A stretch of DNA of 6,768 bases, from contig JBMNNN010000113.1 of assembly GCA_050942555.1 (NCBI GenBank), positions 1 to 6,768 on the forward strand, in the 5' to 3' direction. This stretch comes from JAAYXU01 sp050942555. GTDB taxonomy: Bacteria; Bacillota; Clostridia; Christensenellales; UMGS416. Below, in pieces: positions 1 through 6,704 of the stretch. The translations under genes were made by a program, and so were the position numbers. The stretch's first letter is position 1. Each line of letters starts with the position of its first letter. The notes under the pieces were generated by a model. That model was not told the origin of the DNA, ran no database searches, and was given only the letters and a program-made list of their open reading frames with translations.

Positions 1-716
1 AGCTTCCCGTCGAACGCCTCGGCCACGGTCACGGCGTCCTGCCCGGTCATCGCGTCTACGACCAGCAGGATTTCCTGCGGCCGCACGCGGTCGCGGATCG
101 CGATGAGCTCTGCCATCAGATCCTCGTCGATGTGCAGCCGTCCCGCGGTGTCGAGCAGCACGACGTCACAGCCCTGTTTTTCGGCGCGGGCAACCGCCTC
201 GGCGGCGATGCGGACCGGCTCGCCCTGCCCCATTTCAAAAACCGGGACGCCGACCTGCTCCCCGACGATCTGGAGCTGCCGGATGGCCGCCGGTCTGTAC
301 ACGTCGCAGGCAGCCAGCATCGGGCGCTTGCCCATCTTTTGCAGCATCCCTGCGAGTTTGCCGGTGGTCGTGGTCTTGCCCGATCCCTGCAGGCCGCACA
401 GCATATATACCGTGGGGGGGGACGGCGAAAACGTCAGCGCGCTGTGCGTGGAGCCCATGAGCGCCGCTAGCTCGTCGTTCACGATCTTTATGATCTGCTG
501 GCCGGGCGTGATGCTTTGCATGACCTGCTGGCCCAGCGCGCGCTCGGTAATATCGGCAATAAGCTTTCTGACCACGCGGTAGTTGACGTCGGCCTCCAGG
601 AGCGCCATGCGCACCTCGCGCATCGCCTCCTTGAGATCGGCCTCGCCGATGCGTCCGCGGCCCGATATTTTCCGCATGAATTCCTGCAGTTTTTCGCTCA
701 GGCTTTCAAAAGCCAC
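1..716 (-). CDS. ffh: Signal recognition particle protein Ffh (SRP54), N-terminal part, cut by window edge
   Basis: This is the GTPase of the signal recognition particle, which binds 4.5S RNA and signal peptides of nascent membrane proteins and docks with FtsY at the membrane. The 238 complete codons visible cover the N domain (about 1-95) and most of the G domain. Motifs seen are GLQGSGKTTT at 108-117 (P-loop, K114), DVYRPAA at 138-144, DTAGR at 189-193 and TGQD at 224-227. The TKxD motif, the rest of the G domain and the Met-rich M domain lie beyond base 1. The start is a GTG at 714-716, giving the classical V(M)AFESLSEKLQ N terminus, with GGGAGG at 723-728 as ribosome binding site. It follows ylxM with one base between stop and start, so translation is probably coupled. 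Identification is secure; only the missing C-terminal half is unknown. Confidence 0.97.
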   Translation of the reverse strand, partial: MAFESLSEKLQEFMRKISGRGRIGEADLKEAMREVRMALLEADVNYRVVRKLIADITERALGQQVMQSITPGQQIIKIVNDELAALMGSTHSALTFSPSPPTVYMLCGLQGSGKTTTTGKLAGMLQKMGKRPMLAACDVYRPAAIRQLQIVGEQVGVPVFEMGQGEPVRIAAEAVARAEKQGCDVVLLDTAGRLHIDEDLMAELIAIRDRVRPQEILLVVDAMTGQDAVTVAEAFDGK

Positions 717-717
717 G

Positions 718-1068
718 TTATTCCTCCCATAACCGGATCGTCCGGCGGATCCGCTCCAGCAGCTCGTCCGCGTCCGCGGAGATCCGGGCCGCGGAGAGTC
801 TCTCGGCGATCTCCAGGCAGCCCGCAAGCTCCCGGCCTACCGCCACGTGGCGGCGCAGCAAGCCCAGCGTATCCTCCAGGAGATTCAGGCGTTCTTCGCC
901 CCGCGCCGCCGCGTCATTGACCGCCTGTCGGCTCATGTCCATCGTTTCGCCGATCTCTGCCAGCGACAGATCGTCGTTCCACCGCAGCTCCAGCACCCGG
1001 CGCTGCTTTTCGGTCAAAAGCGGCCCATAAAAATCGAGCAGCCATCCGATCCGGATATTTCTATCCAC
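718..1068 (-). CDS. ylxM: YlxM family helix-turn-helix protein (UPF0122), SRP-associated
   Basis: A 116-residue protein of the YlxM/p13 family, which in Firmicutes is encoded next to ffh and is reported in streptococci to modulate SRP function. Seen here: the family opening WLLDFYGPLLTEKQRRVLEL (residues 9-28) and a helix-turn-helix with DDLSLAEIG followed by MSRQAVNDA (residues 32-53), similar to sigma-factor region 4. The C-terminal 50 residues are helical and charged. Length fits the family (about 105-120). The start is GTG at 1066-1068, preceded by a GGGGG ribosome binding site at 1075-1079, six bases away. It is the first gene of a ylxM-ffh operon with its own sigma-A promoter and an inverted repeat at the predicted transcription start. 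ftsY, often found upstream, is not here; the upstream gene is a deaminase. The HTH suggests DNA binding, but that role is inferred. Confidence 0.92.
   Translation of the reverse strand: MDRNIRIGWLLDFYGPLLTEKQRRVLELRWNDDLSLAEIGETMDMSRQAVNDAAARGEERLNLLEDTLGLLRRHVAVGRELAGCLEIAERLSAARISADADELLERIRRTIRLWEE
723..728 (-). promoter_or_regulatory. Ribosome binding site of ffh, inside the ylxM 3' end
   Basis: GGGAGG on the minus strand lies within the last ylxM codons, six bases before the GTG start of ffh. It decides the start at 716 and places the ffh initiation signal under ribosomes finishing ylxM, which favours translational coupling. Confidence 0.85.
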
Positions 1069-1088
1069 AACAAACCCCCGAGACCTCG

Positions 1089-1112
1089 CTGTAAAGCTTT
1101 TTACCTTTACAG
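1089..1112. repeat. 8-bp inverted repeat at the ylxM transcription start (putative operator)
   Basis: CTGTAAAG (1089-1096) and CTTTACAG (1105-1112) are perfect reverse complements around an 8-base spacer. The element begins on the last two bases of the -10 box and spans the predicted +1. One arm would lie outside the transcript, so a DNA operator fits better than an RNA hairpin. A repressor bound here would block RNA polymerase. Which protein binds is unknown; YlxM itself, an HTH protein, is one inferred candidate. Confidence 0.5.
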
Positions 1113-1139
1113 TCTACCACGCGCCGCTGTGGCTGTCAA
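1111..1139 (-). promoter_or_regulatory. Sigma-A promoter of ylxM-ffh
   Basis: On the minus strand a perfect -35 box TTGACA (1134-1139) is followed after exactly 17 bases by TAGACT (1111-1116, 4 of 6 matches to TATAAT). The predicted transcription start is near 1104, about 36 bases before the ylxM GTG. The -10 box overlaps by two bases the inverted repeat described separately. Confidence 0.75.
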
Positions 1140-1160
1140 GCGCTGTGAAGCGTGTAATTT

Positions 1161-1188
1161 AAAAAGTATCGGAATGCGCTGTATCCGA
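1161..1188 (-). terminator. Weak candidate terminator behind the deaminase gene
   Basis: Read on the minus strand, TCGGA (1184-1188) can pair with TCCGA (1169-1173) around a 10-base loop. Four bases later comes a run of five T (1161-1165). The stem is short and the T run is set back, so termination would be inefficient at best. If it does not work, ylxM-ffh may also receive read-through from the deaminase promoter. Confidence 0.25.
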
Positions 1189-1265
1189 AGGTGCGCGGCG
1201 GCAGCAAATCCGTTGTCCGCCGATAGGACGGATCGTATACCTCTGCACAGCCTTAAAAGGATCGT

Positions 1266-1733
1266 TTATGTCGGCTCATCGCCGGGCTCGGTATACTGCT
1301 CCACCAGTATCCCCGACTCATCGAGAATCTGCCTGGAAAACGCGTCCGGATAGGGTCTGTCGTAGACGATGCGGGCGATGCCGGCATTGATGATGAGCCG
1401 GGCGCATATCGCACACGGCTGGTGCGAACAGTAAAGCGTAGCGCCCTCGATCGCGATCCCCATCCTGGCGGCCTGGATGATCGCGTTCTGCTCGGCGTGG
1501 ATGGCATAGCAAAGCTGGCCCTGCTCGCCCGAAGGAATGCCGAGTTTCCGGCGCATGCATTCGCCTTTCTCCTTACAGCTTGGGATCCCCGCGGGCGCGC
1601 CGTTATAGCCCGTCGTCAGGATCCGTTTGTTCCGGACGATCACTGCGCCGATCTGGCGATTGGGCTGGTAACAGCTCGACCACTTTGCTACGGTATCGAC
1701 CAGTTCCATAAAACGCTTATCCCATTTATCCAT
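1266..1733 (-). CDS. dCMP deaminase family protein (ComEB-like cytidine/deoxycytidylate deaminase)
   Basis: A 155-residue zinc-dependent deaminase expected to convert dCMP to dUMP, the precursor for thymidylate synthase. The active-site motif HAEQNAI (H79, A80, E81) supplies one zinc ligand and the catalytic glutamate. PCAIC (P106, C107, C110) supplies the two cysteine ligands. The segment from SCKEKGEC (residues 52-59) to C75 has the extra cysteines common in the dCMP deaminase branch, and GYNGAPAG (42-49) is the family substrate-loop motif. Length is usual for bacterial ComEB-type enzymes. The start ATG at 1731-1733 has a strong ribosome binding site GGAGGAGG (1741-1748), seven bases upstream. 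The gene is read away from groES and has no obvious partner in an operon. In Bacillus subtilis the homologue lies in the competence locus comE but is not needed for competence; no other com gene is seen here. Substrate assignment is by family resemblance. Confidence 0.93.
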   Translation of the reverse strand: MDKWDKRFMELVDTVAKWSSCYQPNRQIGAVIVRNKRILTTGYNGAPAGIPSCKEKGECMRRKLGIPSGEQGQLCYAIHAEQNAIIQAARMGIAIEGATLYCSHQPCAICARLIINAGIARIVYDRPYPDAFSRQILDESGILVEQYTEPGDEPT

Positions 1734-1740
1734 GTATGAA

Positions 1741-1748
1741 CCTCCTCC
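1741..1748 (-). promoter_or_regulatory. Strong ribosome binding site of the deaminase gene
   Basis: GGAGGAGG on the minus strand, seven bases before the ATG, fixes the start at 1733. Just upstream, CGGTC (1752-1756) and GACCG (1761-1765) can form a 5-bp stem with a 4-base loop in the leader, leaving the ribosome binding site free. Confidence 0.85.
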
Positions 1749-1819
1749 AGCCGGTCAACCGACCGTCCAAACATCAATTCGACAGCGCCGCGTCATTTCC
1801 TGCCAACGTGAAAATGAAG

Positions 1820-1843
1820 ATATCGGGAGCTTTTAGCCGATAT
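1820..1843. repeat. 7-bp inverted repeat in the divergent region
   Basis: ATATCGG (1820-1826) and CCGATAT (1837-1843) are perfect reverse complements with a 10-base spacer. The right arm overlaps the last two bases of the candidate -10 box of the deaminase gene. It could be an operator, or a hairpin at the 5' end of the leader. No T run follows, so it is not a terminator. Confidence 0.4.
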
Positions 1844-1850
1844 TATCCCA
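1842..1850 (-). promoter_or_regulatory. Candidate extended -10 promoter element of the deaminase gene
   Basis: The minus strand carries TGGGATAAT, that is a TGn extension followed by GATAAT (5 of 6 matches to TATAAT). No convincing -35 box stands 17 bases upstream, as is tolerated for extended -10 promoters. Transcription would start near 1835, giving a leader of about 100 bases. The box overlaps the inverted repeat 1820-1843. Confidence 0.3.
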
Positions 1851-1860
1851 TGCCATAGAG

Positions 1861-1894
1861 AAAAACCGATACAGTTTTTATGATCCGGTTTTTT
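1861..1894. terminator. A/T-flanked hairpin, possibly a bidirectional terminator or insulator
   Basis: AAAAACCG (1861-1868) pairs with CGGTTTTT (1886-1893). A further AT/AT pairing across one bulged C extends the stem, and six T end the structure on the plus strand. Read from the other strand it also ends in a T run. It lies between divergent genes, where no gene needs a terminator, so it may separate stray transcription of the two promoter regions. The GC core is short. Confidence 0.35.
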
Positions 1895-1930
1895 CGCGCA
1901 TATTTTCCCTATTGTTGGCTAATTTTAGTC

Positions 1931-1959
1931 TTGCGTTTAAAAGCGGCTTTGAATAAACT
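1931..1959 (+). promoter_or_regulatory. Sigma-A promoter of groES-groEL
   Basis: TTGCGT (1931-1936, 3 of 6 matches to TTGACA) and TAAACT (1954-1959, 4 of 6 matches to TATAAT) are separated by exactly 17 bases. The predicted transcription start is near 1966, three bases before the CIRCE element. This is the standard arrangement for HrcA-repressed groESL operons. Confidence 0.65.
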
Positions 1960-1968
1960 AGTACATGG

Positions 1969-1995
1969 TTAGCACTCAACCAGGCAGAGTGCTAA
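1969..1995 (+). promoter_or_regulatory. CIRCE operator (HrcA binding site)
   Basis: TTAGCACTC and GAGTGCTAA are perfect 9-bp inverted arms separated by nine bases. This matches the CIRCE consensus (TTAGCACTC-N9-GAGTGCTAA) at every arm position. HrcA bound here represses groESL in the absence of heat stress, and GroEL itself helps HrcA fold, closing a feedback loop. hrcA is not in the window. The element also lies in the 5' leader, where it can form a hairpin in the mRNA. Confidence 0.98.
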
Positions 1996-2035
1996 CAACC
2001 AATGAGGACAAAATAAAAAAGTGGAGGTTTTCAGT

Positions 2036-2320
2036 ATGACCATCAGACCTTTGGCAGACAAAGTGGTGCTCGTCAACATAGAGCAGGATGAGACCACCGC
2101 CAGCGGCATCGTGCTTCCGGGTTCCGCCAAGGAAAAGCCCCAGATGGCCGAAGTCAAAGCGGTCGGCCCCGGCGGCATGGTTGATGGCAAGGAAGTCGTC
2201 ATGCAGGTAAAAGTCGGGGACAAGGTAATCTATTCCAAGTATGCCGGCACCGAGGTTAAGCTCAACAAGGACGAGTACATCATCGTCCGGCAGAGCGACA
2301 TACTCGCCGTCGTCGAGTAA
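2036..2320 (+). CDS. groES: Co-chaperonin GroES (Hsp10, Cpn10)
   Basis: The 94-residue lid subunit forms a heptameric ring that caps GroEL and encloses folding protein in the cytoplasm. Seen are the Cpn10 opening TIRPLADKVVL (2-12), the mobile loop at about 17-34 with the GroEL-contacting tripeptide I25-V26-L27, the roof region near GPGG (44-47), and the closing strand EYIIVRQSDILAVVE. The length is standard for the family. I chose ATG at 2036 because GGAGG (2023-2027) stands eight bases before it and the family begins at this methionine; an in-frame GTG at 2021 overlaps that ribosome binding site and is not used. groEL follows 24 bases after the stop. Regulation is by the sigma-A promoter and CIRCE upstream. 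Confidence 0.98.
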   Translation: MTIRPLADKVVLVNIEQDETTASGIVLPGSAKEKPQMAEVKAVGPGGMVDGKEVVMQVKVGDKVIYSKYAGTEVKLNKDEYIIVRQSDILAVVE

Positions 2321-2328
2321 GAAACTAG

Positions 2329-2334
2329 AGGAGG
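2329..2334 (+). promoter_or_regulatory. Ribosome binding site of groEL
   Basis: AGGAGG, ten bases before the groEL ATG, in the 24-base gap after groES. It is a full-strength match, in keeping with the very high expression of GroEL. Confidence 0.85.
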
Positions 2335-2344
2335 AAAAAACATA

Positions 2345-3985
<1,641 letters not shown>

Positions 3986-4023
3986 TCACCGACCGCATCC
4001 CGCGCAAGGCTCTGTAGACCCTG

Positions 4024-4060
4024 AGAAAACGAGAGAAGGCAATGCCGACTCTCGTTTTCT
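4024..4060 (+). terminator. Hairpin behind groEL, likely terminator
   Basis: AGAAAACGAGAG (4024-4035) and CTCTCGTTTTCT (4049-4060) form a perfect 12-bp stem. The loop can fold a small GGC/GCC stem of its own. The T-rich part lies inside the stem (TTTTCT) rather than after it, and GTTGTG follows. It sits 38 bases after the groEL stop. Its base is shared with the hairpin at the right end of the window. Confidence 0.75.
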
Positions 4061-4130
4061 GTTGTGTGGCGAAACGCTGTATTGGCGAAAAACTCCGACG
4101 AAAGAAGCCCTTTTTTACTTCACTGGATTG

Positions 4131-4158
4131 TTTATCCGTTTGCGTCGCAGCTTATTAT
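4131..4158 (+). promoter_or_regulatory. Candidate promoter of the diguanylate cyclase gene
   Basis: TATTAT (4153-4158) matches the -10 consensus in 5 of 6 places. A -35 box is poor: TTTATC (4131-4136) at 16 bases, or TTGTTT (4128-4133) at 19. Transcription would start near 4165 and leave a leader of about 90 bases containing two hairpins. This is the best candidate between the groEL terminator and the gene. Confidence 0.35.
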
Positions 4159-4170
4159 ATAGACAGACTG

Positions 4171-4243
4171 TAACGCACCGCGCAGCGTCCCGGGGCGTTA
4201 ATATATTTAATGGTTCGCCGCGCGTGATGCGCCGGTTTACCGG
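4171..4243 (+). other. Structured leader of the diguanylate cyclase gene (two hairpins)
   Basis: The first hairpin pairs TAACGC (4171-4176) with GCGTTA (4195-4200), continued after an A/G mismatch by CCG (4178-4180) with CGG (4191-4193). The second pairs CCGG (4232-4235) with CCGG (4240-4243) around the loop TTTA, directly at the presumed ribosome binding site GGGAAG (4242-4247). Folding of the second stem would partly hide that site. I do not see the conserved bases of known c-di-GMP riboswitches. Confidence 0.35.
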
Positions 4244-4255
4244 GAAGATGATGGT

Positions 4256-5344
4256 ATGCTTCAGATTGCGAATGCGCTGTTTGTCAACACACTGATTCTC
4301 ATCGCTTCGGTTACGTTTTTCAACATGTTGCTCCGGGATCACTGCTATGCTCCCGGTCTGCGCAACAGCATCGTAATGGGCATGCTGACGGGGGCAATGG
4401 GGTGTCTTCAGATCGTATATATCATTCATGTGACTCCGGATATCGCGCTGGGATTCTGCTGGATACCGATCGTGATGATGGCGCTGTATATGTCGCCCCT
4501 GTCGTCGGTGGTGGCGGCCATCGTCATAGGCGGGTTTGGCATACTGCTCAATGGCGCGACGCGCGAGCAGCTCTTGTACGCGCTGATGTCGCTCTTCGTC
4601 GCAGCGGGCAGCATCGGCGCAAGCCGCCTTCGCGTCGGCTGCCCGGTCCGGTGGGCGCTGGCCGCGTGCGCTGTGCTCGTCGCCGTGGCGACCGGCAATC
4701 TCGTATGGATGAAATACACACCGGCGTTTAGGCAGATGCTGGGCGTTTACGCGGTATGCGTCGCCGCGGTGTCGGCGCTCATGTATCTGTTTTTGTCCTA
4801 TATCGAGAGGGTCAACCAGGAGCACGAGCGGCTAAAAAAGGATTCAGCCCGCGATTATCTGACGGGACTATATAATTTCCGCTACTTTGACGATGCGTAT
4901 AACCGCTTTTTCCACCAGGCTCACACAAAAAAGCGAAACCTTTCGCTGCTCTTTATCGATATAGACAATTTCAAGAAGGTAAACGACTTATTCGGGCATC
5001 TGAATGGCGACTGCGTGCTGCGCGAACTGGGCGTACTGCTGTCGAGCCTTGCGCGAGGACATGATATAGTAACCCGCAAGGGCGGCGAAGAATTCACTAT
5101 GCTGCTTATTGGATGCGGCCTGCAGGAGGCCCGCGTCGTAGCCGAGCGCGTGCGAGCAGCCGTGGAGTCCCATACGTTTCAGATCAGCGACAGGAAGTCC
5201 GTGCAATTTACGGTATCCATCGTCATCGCCACGTACCCTGAGACCACGCCTGTCAAGGATGATCTTCTCGAGCAGGCCGATATGGCGCTGTACCGCGCCA
5301 AGCGAAGCGGCAGAAACCGCGTGATGGCCGCCGGGGCGGAATAA
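4256..5344 (+). CDS. Membrane-bound diguanylate cyclase (multi-TM sensor plus GGDEF domain)
   Basis: This 362-residue protein should make the second messenger c-di-GMP from two GTP at the inner face of the membrane. Residues 1-181 hold about six hydrophobic segments (roughly 5-26, 37-57, 64-79, 83-98, 107-122, 132-150, with another at 163-181). Their pattern resembles the 5TM-5TMR_LYT sensor module of LytS and Bacillus DgcK. A charged helical linker (182-199) leads to the GGDEF domain: DYLTGLYNFRYF (200-211), FIDIDNFKKVND (233-244, metal ligand D235), GHLNGD (247-252) and the active-site motif GGEEF (276-280). An inhibitory I-site, RGHD (267-270), stands five residues before it, so product inhibition is expected. 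The usual SIGVA motif reads SIVIA, with valine for glycine at 323. The start ATG 4256 has only a weak GGGAAG site; an in-frame stop at 4208 excludes a much longer form. The signal sensed is unknown. Confidence 0.92.
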   Translation: MLQIANALFVNTLILIASVTFFNMLLRDHCYAPGLRNSIVMGMLTGAMGCLQIVYIIHVTPDIALGFCWIPIVMMALYMSPLSSVVAAIVIGGFGILLNGATREQLLYALMSLFVAAGSIGASRLRVGCPVRWALAACAVLVAVATGNLVWMKYTPAFRQMLGVYAVCVAAVSALMYLFLSYIERVNQEHERLKKDSARDYLTGLYNFRYFDDAYNRFFHQAHTKKRNLSLLFIDIDNFKKVNDLFGHLNGDCVLRELGVLLSSLARGHDIVTRKGGEEFTMLLIGCGLQEARVVAERVRAAVESHTFQISDRKSVQFTVSIVIATYPETTPVKDDLLEQADMALYRAKRSGRNRVMAAGAE

Positions 5345-5376
5345 ACGGTGTGTTTAGCCTATGCGGTAATGGTATA

Positions 5377-5390
5377 TTTACTATAGTAAA
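5377..5390. repeat. 14-bp perfect palindrome between the cyclase and the PH-like gene
   Basis: TTTACTATAGTAAA reads identically on both strands. It contains TATAGT, a plausible -10 box (5382-5387), though no good -35 box is visible upstream. It stands 20 bases before the preferred start of the next gene and after the cyclase stop. It may be a repressor operator over an internal promoter. Confidence 0.45.
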
Positions 5391-5409
5391 AATGAGGGAC
5401 TGTAAGCAA

Positions 5410-6663
5410 ATGCAAACTCGGTTCGTGTCTGAGATATTTCGGGAAGCCCCGGGAAATTGGGGATTGCGCGGCGATCCGTATCTTTGGGAAGATTTAAAGC
5501 TGTATTTTGGCAAGGTTCCGCTGCCCTGCTCGCCAAACGCGTTTCTCGATGCGCTGTTTGGATTCTTCGAAAAGACTACCGGACAAATGCTGACAAAGGA
5601 GTGCCAGGCGCAGGTGTGCAGGTATGCGCAGGGCGGTATGTCGAGCGGTATGGTCAGCGGCGCGTATTGGCTGGATTACGCGGCGCCGCTGCTCCTTGAA
5701 AGGCTGGAAAAAGCCAATACCTGTATAGAGAATGAGCAGCCTGTATTTTCCTATGAAGAACAGGCGAGGACCGCGGGCATCACGATGATCGCGTCATCCG
5801 CGGTGCTCATTCTCATAGGCGTGTTGCTTACGCTGTTCCGGACACCGCTTGCCCCGTTTTTGTTTTGCCTGTTCGCTGTGTTCTACCTGCCGCTTCTCGC
5901 AGCGGGAATCGCGCAGCTCTATTTCCATAGAGGCGCCATTCGCGTGCGCAGCGAATGTATCGAGTATATAAGGAGAAGAAAGACCCTTATAGTACCCTTC
6001 CGCGAGGTGGGAAAGGTTCGTTTCAGGAATATCTTTTTTCCGGTCATGAAACTGAGTACCGCGCAGGGGACCATATGGATCAGCAAGGATATCGAGGGAT
6101 ACCAGAGGCTGTACAGGATTCTCGCCGAGCGCTTGCCACAGCTCTTTGATTATTCAGATAGCGGGGTCGATCTGCGGCTCAGCCTTTCCACATTCGGATC
6201 GGGCTTATTTGGCATAGCGCTTTTTGTCGCGGGCCTCCTTTTCATAGTAAACGGTCGCCTGCGGGGAACCCTCCAGCTTTTCCCGTCGTTGTTTATCGGC
6301 GGATTGTCCGCGTTCTTTATCGTTTTCATCGTTTATTCGATGCTTACAAGGCCCTATGTGTACCGCTTTGACAGGGACGGCGTGACCGAACGCGCGGTAA
6401 TAAAGTCAAAGCGTCATCCTATCGAATCATTGAGGGCGATTGAGTACGGTCAAATCCGGGCCAAGCACCACACCCGGCGGAAGCATTTTCGCATGGTGAA
6501 CTATATCGGGTTCCGTTTTACCGACGGCTCCTATCTTTCCATCGACGACCAGTTTACCTCCTTTCCGATCGAGCTAGCGGTAAGTTATGCGGAAAATGCG
6601 TTCGGCATAAAGCCCATGCATCGTATGATCGAGAGCAACCGGAGTTCGCGGGTTTCAGGGTGA
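5410..6663 (+). CDS. Membrane protein of unknown function with two TM-hairpin plus PH-like domain units
   Basis: I do not recognise a named gene. From the ATG at 5410 the product has 417 residues. Residues 1-120 are soluble, with WGLRGDPYLWEDL (17-29) and YAQGGMSSGMVSG (72-84), motifs I believe recur in uncharacterised clostridial proteins. Two TM segments (about 123-143, 146-170) lead to a beta-rich region (174-245) resembling bacterial PH-like (bPH) domains. A second TM pair (262-280, 291-311) leads to a second such region (315-400). The two regions align by eye: IRVRSECIEYIRRRK...VPFREV against YRFDRDGVTERAVIKSKR...PIESL. The tail is basic. The start is uncertain: in-frame GTG 5350 and ATG 5392 would add 20 or 6 residues, but GAGGG (5394-5398), 11 bases before 5410, supports the later start. 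The gene lies 65 bases behind the cyclase and may share its transcript. Topology and any link to c-di-GMP are inferred. Confidence 0.8.
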   Translation: MQTRFVSEIFREAPGNWGLRGDPYLWEDLKLYFGKVPLPCSPNAFLDALFGFFEKTTGQMLTKECQAQVCRYAQGGMSSGMVSGAYWLDYAAPLLLERLEKANTCIENEQPVFSYEEQARTAGITMIASSAVLILIGVLLTLFRTPLAPFLFCLFAVFYLPLLAAGIAQLYFHRGAIRVRSECIEYIRRRKTLIVPFREVGKVRFRNIFFPVMKLSTAQGTIWISKDIEGYQRLYRILAERLPQLFDYSDSGVDLRLSLSTFGSGLFGIALFVAGLLFIVNGRLRGTLQLFPSLFIGGLSAFFIVFIVYSMLTRPYVYRFDRDGVTERAVIKSKRHPIESLRAIEYGQIRAKHHTRRKHFRMVNYIGFRFTDGSYLSIDDQFTSFPIELAVSYAENAFGIKPMHRMIESNRSSRVSG

Positions 6664-6680
6664 GAGCCGAGAGGTTATAA

Positions 6681-6704
6681 ATGAATAATGAATGATGAAT
6701 AATG
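6681..6704 (+). repeat. Short direct repeat ATGAATAATG x2
   Basis: ATGAATAATG occurs at 6681-6690 and 6695-6704, separated by AATG, so the whole stretch is built from ATGA/AATG units. It is far more AT-rich than its surroundings and directly abuts the final hairpin. It may be replication-slippage sequence or the edge of a dispersed repeat. Confidence 0.5.

Noticed and set aside
103..920. Plus-strand open frames opposite ffh and ylxM
   Set aside because: They are antisense to securely identified genes and their translations show no family features.
1207..1235. Imperfect repeat ATCCGT/ACGGAT behind the deaminase gene as terminator
   Set aside because: Its pairing is interrupted and no T run follows on the minus strand.
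2021..2035. GTG at 2021 as an earlier start of groES
   Set aside because: It falls on the ribosome binding site, and GroES proteins begin at the methionine encoded at 2036.
3986..4255. c-di-GMP riboswitch in front of the cyclase gene
   Set aside because: The leader has hairpins but lacks the conserved internal sequences of the GEMM-I class, such as the ACGCAAAGC-type segment, and I see no GEMM-II pattern.
4115..4825. Minus-strand open frame of 236 codons opposite the cyclase gene and its leader
   Set aside because: The product is rich in His, Arg and Gln without domain character, and it lies antisense to a clear membrane and GGDEF coding sequence. It is a high-GC shadow frame.
5350..5409. 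GTG 5350 or ATG 5392 as start of the PH-like membrane protein
   Set aside because: No good ribosome binding site stands before ATG 5392, and the extra residues would be translated through an AT-rich palindrome. GTG 5350 would use a G-rich stretch inside the cyclase 3' end. Neither can be excluded outright.
6681..6695. Tiny open frame beginning ATGAATAATGAA with an upstream GAGAGG
   Set aside because: It ends after four codons inside a simple repeat and next to a terminator; this is chance.
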